Source: Phoronis australis
Taxonomy: Eukaryota > Phoronida > Phoronidae
DNA: 60,383 bases
Assembly (NCBI GenBank): GCA_002633005.1
Contig: NMRA01000391.1
Span: 236,159 to 296,541, forward strand
Reading direction: 5' to 3'
The notes beneath the pieces were generated by a model. The model saw only the letters and a list, made by a program, of their open reading frames with translations, ran no database searches and was not told the DNA's origin. How positions within the stretch are numbered: position 1 is the stretch's first letter; each line of letters opens with the position of its first letter. The position numbers and the translations under genes were made by a program. Shown here in pieces: positions 55,501 to 60,383 of this stretch.

Positions 55501-58500
55501 TCACTTCCTGATGAGGTGGACACTCTACCTGTTGATACTGGTCATCCTGGCTCTGGCCATCTTTGAACGTCCAGCTGTGGTTACTTCACCTTATTGGGTG
55601 AGTGACGGTTTAATTTTTCCATTACATTGTTGTCTTCTGTGGTACTAAATTCTGTGTATAGCAGCAAAACTGTTTAGATTCATTGTCCTTAGAAAATTGT
55701 GAAGATAGGATTTGACACTTAACTGAGACTTAACTGACTGAGGTAAGATCGTTTAATTCAGTTGAGAATTGCTAGTCGTACCTGACATAAACAAGAAAGG
55801 GATATGGTGGATACTTGGTGTCAGGAAGGGTTATAGTAACAAAGAGGAGAGATGAAAAGATTTTGTTCTCCTTTCCTTTCCAAAATCCCTCTTCCATTGA
55901 TCGTAAGTAGTTGCCACACATTTGTGAAACTTGATAATTATGCAAAATTTTTGACCATGAGTCATTGTTCTGAAGCCGTCACCATTTGGAAAAGTGAATA
56001 TCTGGTGCCATGTTTTACTTAGTGTTAAGTTATTATTCAGCTAGTGTAGTCACACAGTCACTAAGTGTCTGTTTACCAAATGATTTCACCAAATCAAGTC
56101 ATTCCAATCATCAGTCCTATATCCGTTAGGTTATCAGAGTTTAACAATCAATTCAAAAACCTTTAGTTGCTAGAAATAAATTAAACTCCCACACAGCACT
56201 AATTAGGTCAAGTCGAATTCATAACTTTGACCTTGAACATATCAAGTTAACAAATTAAGATAAATCCTCCTGTTGAAGCAATCCCTAAATTCCGCAGTGT
56301 TATCGTGTGCAATTGGAAGGTAACTCTCCCTAAAAACAAAAATGAAGGGTTCCACCCTGCCAATGCTTGAAACAAAACAATGGTTATCAAAGATAATGCT
56401 GCATGGGGCTTTACTTGGATTAAACATAATTTCAGATTGTGCTCTATGCAATCACTCAGGTATCCAACTTATGTTGGTTACTTTGATGTACTGAGTGACT
56501 TCATTTCCAGTCTGTTCCAGGCTTCCATGTTAGTTGAGGGCTTATGTACTGAGTGATTTCATTTCCATTCCATTCCAGGCTACCATGCTAGTTGAGGGCT
56601 TGTGTTTGGGCTTCTTCCTCTTCAGAGCACTGCATGCATCCAGATTCCAGACAAATAAAGATTACTTTGGAGATAAAAAGAACGTTGTTATACTAGTGAT
56701 TATTGTGGTATGTTGATTTTAATAAAGTATTGTTCTCTTCAAGTTCATAAAATTGCAGTTTTCCATTTTTTCAAGGCTGATTGTATTCAATGTTAAAGTG
56801 TGCACAATTTTACCAAAGTTTTGTTTTACGAAGTAAATTAATATAAAACCAACCATGTTAGTGGTGAAATAGGGTTTTCCTCAACTTGTATTTTTGATAA
56901 GCGAAATTTTAAATTCCATCATATGCCTTGAATTGAAGAATGTCTACCATGTAGTTGATATGACAGCTGATCATTTGATTTACATCTTCATTTTTGTTTG
57001 AGATGTTAGAAAAAAGCGCTTTGATTTTTACAATCCCTTAGTTGCTAAATGTTTCTCATTTGGTGTTTATGTTTCATGTATCGTGATATGGTCAGTTGTT
57101 GGCTGTTGATTCGTTTCATGCCAATCAATACTTAGCCACACCCCTTGATATTTTTAATGTATTTCCTTACTATTGTCCAACACATTTTGAATGGTGCATG
57201 GAAATTCTTAACAACATCCATTCTGACTTTGATATCAGATCAGTGCTCAACTACATTCATTCATATTTTTTAGCTCTCTTTCTTTGATATGATCTGCTAC
57301 ACCATTTGAAGCAGTACTGAGTCAAATCTGTTGCACTGTCTGATGTCAATAAATAATTAGCCCCACCCATTGATACTTCCAGCTCACTTTCATTGATATG
57401 ATCTGCTACACCATTTGAAGCAGTACTGAGTCAAATCTGTTGCACTGTCTGATGTCAATAAATAATTAGCCCCACCCATTGATACTTCCAGCTCACTTTC
57501 ATTGATATGATCTGCTATGTTGTTTGGACCAGTGTGACACCAGAGAATGCCAAGCCCCACCCATTCCGCTGGTCACGACCTTTACGACCATTATTCATTG
57601 TTAACTTTGGTGAAGGGAAGGAGGTAAATACCTTTATATTCTTAAACTTCACCTGCTCAATTAAAGCTCTCCTATACAATCAAGTAAGGCAGGTTGAAGG
57701 TAATTGTCAGTCGTCCTGTAACCCTTTCATATTCCGTCAAAACAACTTTTTAAATGAGTGCATCTTTTCTGAATTCCTTGTCTTAAGCTGTCATAGAATC
57801 ATTTGTAATCACCTGACCATTTTTGTGAAAAGTATGACTGGGTCTAGTACGACATCTTTTGAACTTAATTTTGCGAATGAGTGTTGTCACTTATTTCTCA
57901 CCCTTGCCATATTGATTAAAAAATTTGGCTGGTTGACGTGGCAAAAAACCCTCCGTTCATCACAAAAATTATTTAGTGTATTAAGCTTTATAAAATTGGT
58001 CTCAAATTTCTGCTTAATCAAACTGGAGATGATATTAAGGCTTCAAAAAAGGAGTTGCTTATTGCTTGAAACCTGGCTCTCCAAGTTGGCATCTCTTATG
58101 TCATTTTATGCCCGACTTTGCTCTGAAGGAATAGCAAACTGTCAGCACTAATCAAACCCTCAAATTACTTCTCGTCTGAGTATGAAATAAGTAGAGACCA
58201 AATATGTAAATGTATTATTATTATTTATGTTATAATAACATTATAAATGTATTATTATTATTTATGTTATAATAACATAAGGGTGCCAGTAAATACAATC
58301 TCAAAGACAGAATATTCACCACACCCCCAGACTTAATGGGCTTACTCAATCACCTAATAACAATTAAATCATGACATAATATATTGCACACACTCAAATA
58401 TGACCGCTTCAGACTACCGTAGTTTATAAACAAATAATTACTTCTAACCTGCAAAGCGTCTTGAATGAATTTCGCTAGAGTTGTCTAAATCAAGGTTTAA

Positions 58501-58687
58501 TACACTAGATGGACCGTGAGTTTATAGCTGTTGTAATTTTGTAAGATATTGATATTTACCTCACACAGATTCGCCGTGCCTTCAGAAATATTCGACGCAC
58601 AGTTCCAGGGATCATCTATGTGCTAATTCTCTTTTTCTTCAGTGTGGCAGTCTATGCACTGTTGGGCATGCAGTTGTTTAGAAAGAG
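52354..58687 (+). CDS. TPCN: Two-pore channel (TPC), exons 1-6 of a longer gene
   Basis: TPCs are endolysosomal Na+/Ca2+ channels with two six-helix repeats, gated by PI(3,5)P2, NAADP or voltage depending on the paralogue. Coding exons: 52354-52500, 53116-53198, 55483-55597, 56579-56707, 57492-57623, 58569-58687 (725 nt, phases consistent, consensus splice sites). The N-terminal 49 residues are Ser-rich and cytosolic. S1 is LYLLILVILALAIF (exon 3), S2 and the start of S3 are in exon 4, S3 is completed and S4 carried by exon 5 (WSRPLRPLF), and exon 6 encodes IRRAFRNIRRTVP, the basic S4-S5 linker, plus S5 (IIYVLILFFFSVAVYALLG). The basic linker sits where vertebrate TPC2 binds PI(3,5)P2. From memory it is closer to TPC2/TPC3 than TPC1 in repeat I, but this is untested. 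The pore loop, S6 and repeat II lie right of the window. Confidence 0.92.
52850..53065 (+). repeat. Dispersed repeat B, copy 3
   Basis: In TPC intron 1, ending ~50 bases before exon 2. Matches copy 1 from AAAGAAATTAGATTTAA to TTGGAAATTTCTTGG. Confidence 0.7.
53116..53198 (+). CDS. TPCN: TPC exon 2 (pre-S1)
   Basis: Encodes TMQVAATLVLDAKYGRNLTF and KKDPDSVK, the cytosolic EF-like/helical segment before S1, with the typical AA.L..DA pattern. Acceptor TTATTACAG, donor GTGAGT, exits two bases into Lys. Confidence 0.88.
53199..55482 (+). other. TPC intron 2
   Basis: 2.3 kb without coding signal. Segments 53515-53830 and 55090-55300 share words such as AATTTCACTTGTC.G(T/C)CAT and GGTG..ATCTACC.TGAC, suggesting an unnamed low-copy repeat. 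Confidence 0.6.
55483..55597 (+). CDS. TPCN: TPC exon 3 (S1)
   Basis: Encodes NYIMFHHFLMRWTLY, then hydrophobic S1 LLILVILALAIF and FERPA, the characteristic TPC turn after S1 (compare CEAPA). Acceptor TTTCTTTAG, donor GTGAGT, phase 0. Confidence 0.93.
56490..56605 (+). repeat. 58 bp tandem duplication over TPC exon 4 acceptor
   Basis: ACTGAGTGA.TTCATTTCCA...TTCCAGGCT.CCATG.TAGTTGAGGGCTT.TGT occurs at 56490 and again at 56548. The first copy has its own TTCCAG acceptor (exon start 56521) but reads ASMLVEGLCTE and then TGA at 56554. Confidence 0.9.
56579..56707 (+). CDS. TPCN: TPC exon 4 (S2 and start of S3)
   Basis: Encodes ATMLVEGLCLGFFLFRALHA (S2), a polar loop SRFQTNKDYFGDKK, and NVVILVIIV opening S3. 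43 codons, phase 0, donor GTATGT. Its acceptor and first bases are tandemly duplicated 58 bp upstream (see separate entry). Confidence 0.92.
57274..57515 (+). repeat. 109 bp tandem duplication over TPC exon 5 acceptor
   Basis: AG|CTC(A/T)CTTTC(A/T)TTGATATGATCTGCTA appears at 57274, 57383 and 57492, exactly 109 bp apart. The first two read LSFFDMICYTI-stop and LTFIDMICYTI-stop (TGA at 57307 and 57416); the third is the true exon. The two full 109 bp units differ at about three positions, so the duplication is recent. Confidence 0.92.
57492..57623 (+). CDS. TPCN: TPC exon 5 (S3-S4 voltage-sensor segment)
   Basis: Encodes LTFIDMICYVVW (S3), loop TSVTPENAKPHP, and FRWSRPLRPLFIVNFGEGKE (S4). 44 codons, phase 0, donor GTAAAT. 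Two near-perfect decoy copies of its acceptor and first 24 bases lie 109 and 218 bp upstream. Confidence 0.92.
58208..58281 (+). repeat. 37 bp direct duplication in TPC intron 5
   Basis: AAATGTATTATTATTATTTA then TGTTATAATAACATT, twice in tandem; each unit holds the palindrome TTATGTTATAATAACATAA or a close variant. Confidence 0.85.
58569..58687 (+). CDS. TPCN: TPC exon 6 (S4-S5 linker and S5)
   Basis: Encodes IRRAFRNIRRTVPGI and the S5 helix ending YALLGMQLFRKR. Acceptor CTCACACAG, donor GTTAGT, exits two bases into a codon. The next exon should carry the repeat I pore; none is recognisable in 58688-60383. Confidence 0.94.
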
Positions 58688-60383
58688 GTTAGTGGCTTAT
58701 ATATATAACTTTGTCAGTTCAACACAAGTCAGCAAATTTTGGCATAAATTCTTTAGTGGTGACTTATTAGGCAATTAGAATTTTGTACGATTCTTGACAA
58801 TTATATCAACTTTTAGGAAAGTTTTCTTTGATTGGCATACGTGTTGTGCAACTGTCACTAAACTACATTTGGTGAAGTTTGAGCATTTCTAAGAATGTAA
58901 TAATCCTTGGAAAAAATCCAATATTAGTATTTACTTTTGTCCCAAACTGAAGAATTTTGAGTTTACCATTCATTTTGTGACTTGACATGTGACAAGGTGC
59001 GTAGCTCGGTCTGGATTGGAGTAGTTTGAAAAGAAAACAATGGTATATCTCTGTTGTGGTGTTCGCCTCAGTTTGACTCGAGCGAACATCTGATAAGTTG
59101 AAATATCTACCTGACTTATTTTTCCTCAGTCCATATCGCAGCAAACCTTGGTGAAATTCAACCAGTTTAGGGCACACTTTATTGCCTCAAGTTTATTGCC
59201 TTTCTATTATTTCGAATCTAATGCACCGTACATGACCTATTGTCTAGCTCAGCAGAAGATAACTGACTTTTCAGGATACTGCTTTCTGAGGTCAAGAGTT
59301 GCTATTATGGTGGAATAATTAACTTGTATACTGTAAAGGGTAGAGCATTGTGATAATTTCTTGTGAATAACCTCGCCAGAAAGATGTGTTTTTTATCAAA
59401 ATTTCTGCAAAATTCCAGAATTGTACTCGGAAAAGGAGCATGTTTTCTAAAAATAGAAAGATTGATTTTCTACTTAACACAAATCTGCCATCACATTGCC
59501 CTTTTTTATTTCATACAGCTTTTAAGATGAAAACTGATATTTTCATAAGAATCATTTTAGTTAAGTGCTAGTCCACGAGAGCACCAGCCATGAGCGGCAA
59601 GGTGGGGGTCAGCCGATTTTCACCAATTTTGGCACATAGGTAGTCCTATGGGATCTATAAACAGCGGTAAAATATTTCCGCAAAATATTGCGTTTTTCTA
59701 AAGTTATAGGCTCAAACACATTTTACAGCTTCGCAGCCATGTTTTCACGGTATAAAAACTGTCCAGGTTTAACCGTTCATATTTTTCCTTGAACGAAAGG
59801 TATTGATTTATTATTCACTTGGCATTGTTTAGTGGTGCCTGTAGATTGTTACACAGATGTCTTGAAACACGATTTCGATTTACCACCCTCATTTATTAGT
59901 TTCACTACACTGCCCCCCGTTATGCCATTTTGAGGTTGTGTTCAGTACACTGCTGTACCAAATCTGCCCCCACTGTTATGAGAATGTTGACAAAACATGT
60001 TACTTTCATTTCATAAAATAAAAACTTTGTCAGCCAGTTTATTAGTTATATATCTTGGCACCTCAAATGCACTAAAATGAGAAATTTTCATATATCTGAG
60101 ATCGATGCGTGAGCACCGTAAAATCCGATCGTCCTTCATGTTTTTCGATACTTTGCAACAAGTTAGTTCCTCCTGAATGTTTTGAACGTTTTACTACTGA
60201 TCACTTAGGGCTATAGTACCCCTAAATACCGTACATGGCTCCATTTTGTAAAAAGCCGATTATGTCCTCCACAGTGAACAGGGTTAGACATGAACTCGAC
60301 AAATGTAGGTTATTTTGATTTACAGTTGTTTTACTTTGCAATTTCCTCATGGGTATTTCTTCACACATATTCAAGTCAGATTT
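58688..60383 (+). other. TPC intron 6, to window end
   Basis: No pore-loop exon recognised. 59575-59710 (CCATGAGCGGCAAGG, CACCAATTTTGGCACATAGG) reads like a dispersed repeat, but I have no second copy here to confirm it. Confidence 0.55.

Noticed and set aside
57507-58151. 214-codon plus frame taken as a single exon
   Set aside because: TPC homology stops exactly at the GTAAAT donor after 57623 and resumes at 58569; the later part has no channel features.

Overview
This is animal nuclear DNA, probably from a marine invertebrate. It is AT-rich, and its genes are broken into 56-179 bp exons with consensus GT...AG splice sites. Introns run from 252 bp to nearly 14 kb and hold MITE-like elements, tRNA-derived SINE candidates, a mariner relic and minisatellites. 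I see nothing that fixes the phylum. There is no bacterial-style gene density, no operon and no CRISPR array.

Two conserved genes lie head to head. On the minus strand, gephyrin (GPHN; molybdenum-cofactor synthesis and inhibitory-synapse scaffold) runs from its ATG at 50243 leftwards past the edge of the confidently assigned region. I reconstructed 17 coding exons whose phases match at every junction: 1,731 nt, 577 codons, from the first Met to the late E domain. The last ~75 residues (E-domain subdomain IV) are not visible and probably lie left of the window. On the plus strand, a two-pore channel (TPC; endolysosomal cation channel) has its coding start at 52354 and six phase-consistent exons to 58687. 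These cover the N-terminus through S5 of repeat I; the rest lies right of the window. The ~200 bp between the gephyrin ATG and a CACGTG E-box at 50447 looks like a shared promoter region.

Inside gephyrin intron 7 (37453-43563) are two insertions. One is a two-exon same-strand gene (40713-42772, 541 aa) with a Cys/His cluster and a polyGln tail, which I do not recognise beyond a probable zinc-binding DNA-binding protein. The other is a 1,626 bp element (38086-39711) with 15 bp terminal inverted repeats and TTAA target duplications that carries a decayed THAP domain. A mariner transposase relic sits at 22505-23545.

The best leads are as follows. (1) Two TPC exons are each preceded by tandem copies of their own 3' splice site plus exon start, and every decoy copy runs into an in-frame TGA after 11 codons. 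(2) The first 2.8 kb is an array of diverged repeats that carries, about every 100-250 bp and in one orientation, a sequence close to the CTCF core motif; related copies occur at 21.7, 27.0 and 35.0 kb. (3) There is the unknown nested gene. (4) There is the TTAA element with its THAP domain. (5) A gephyrin linker exon is half histidine. (6) Two intronic hairpins of pre-miRNA size share the same core. All homology statements come from recognising motifs by eye; no database search was run.
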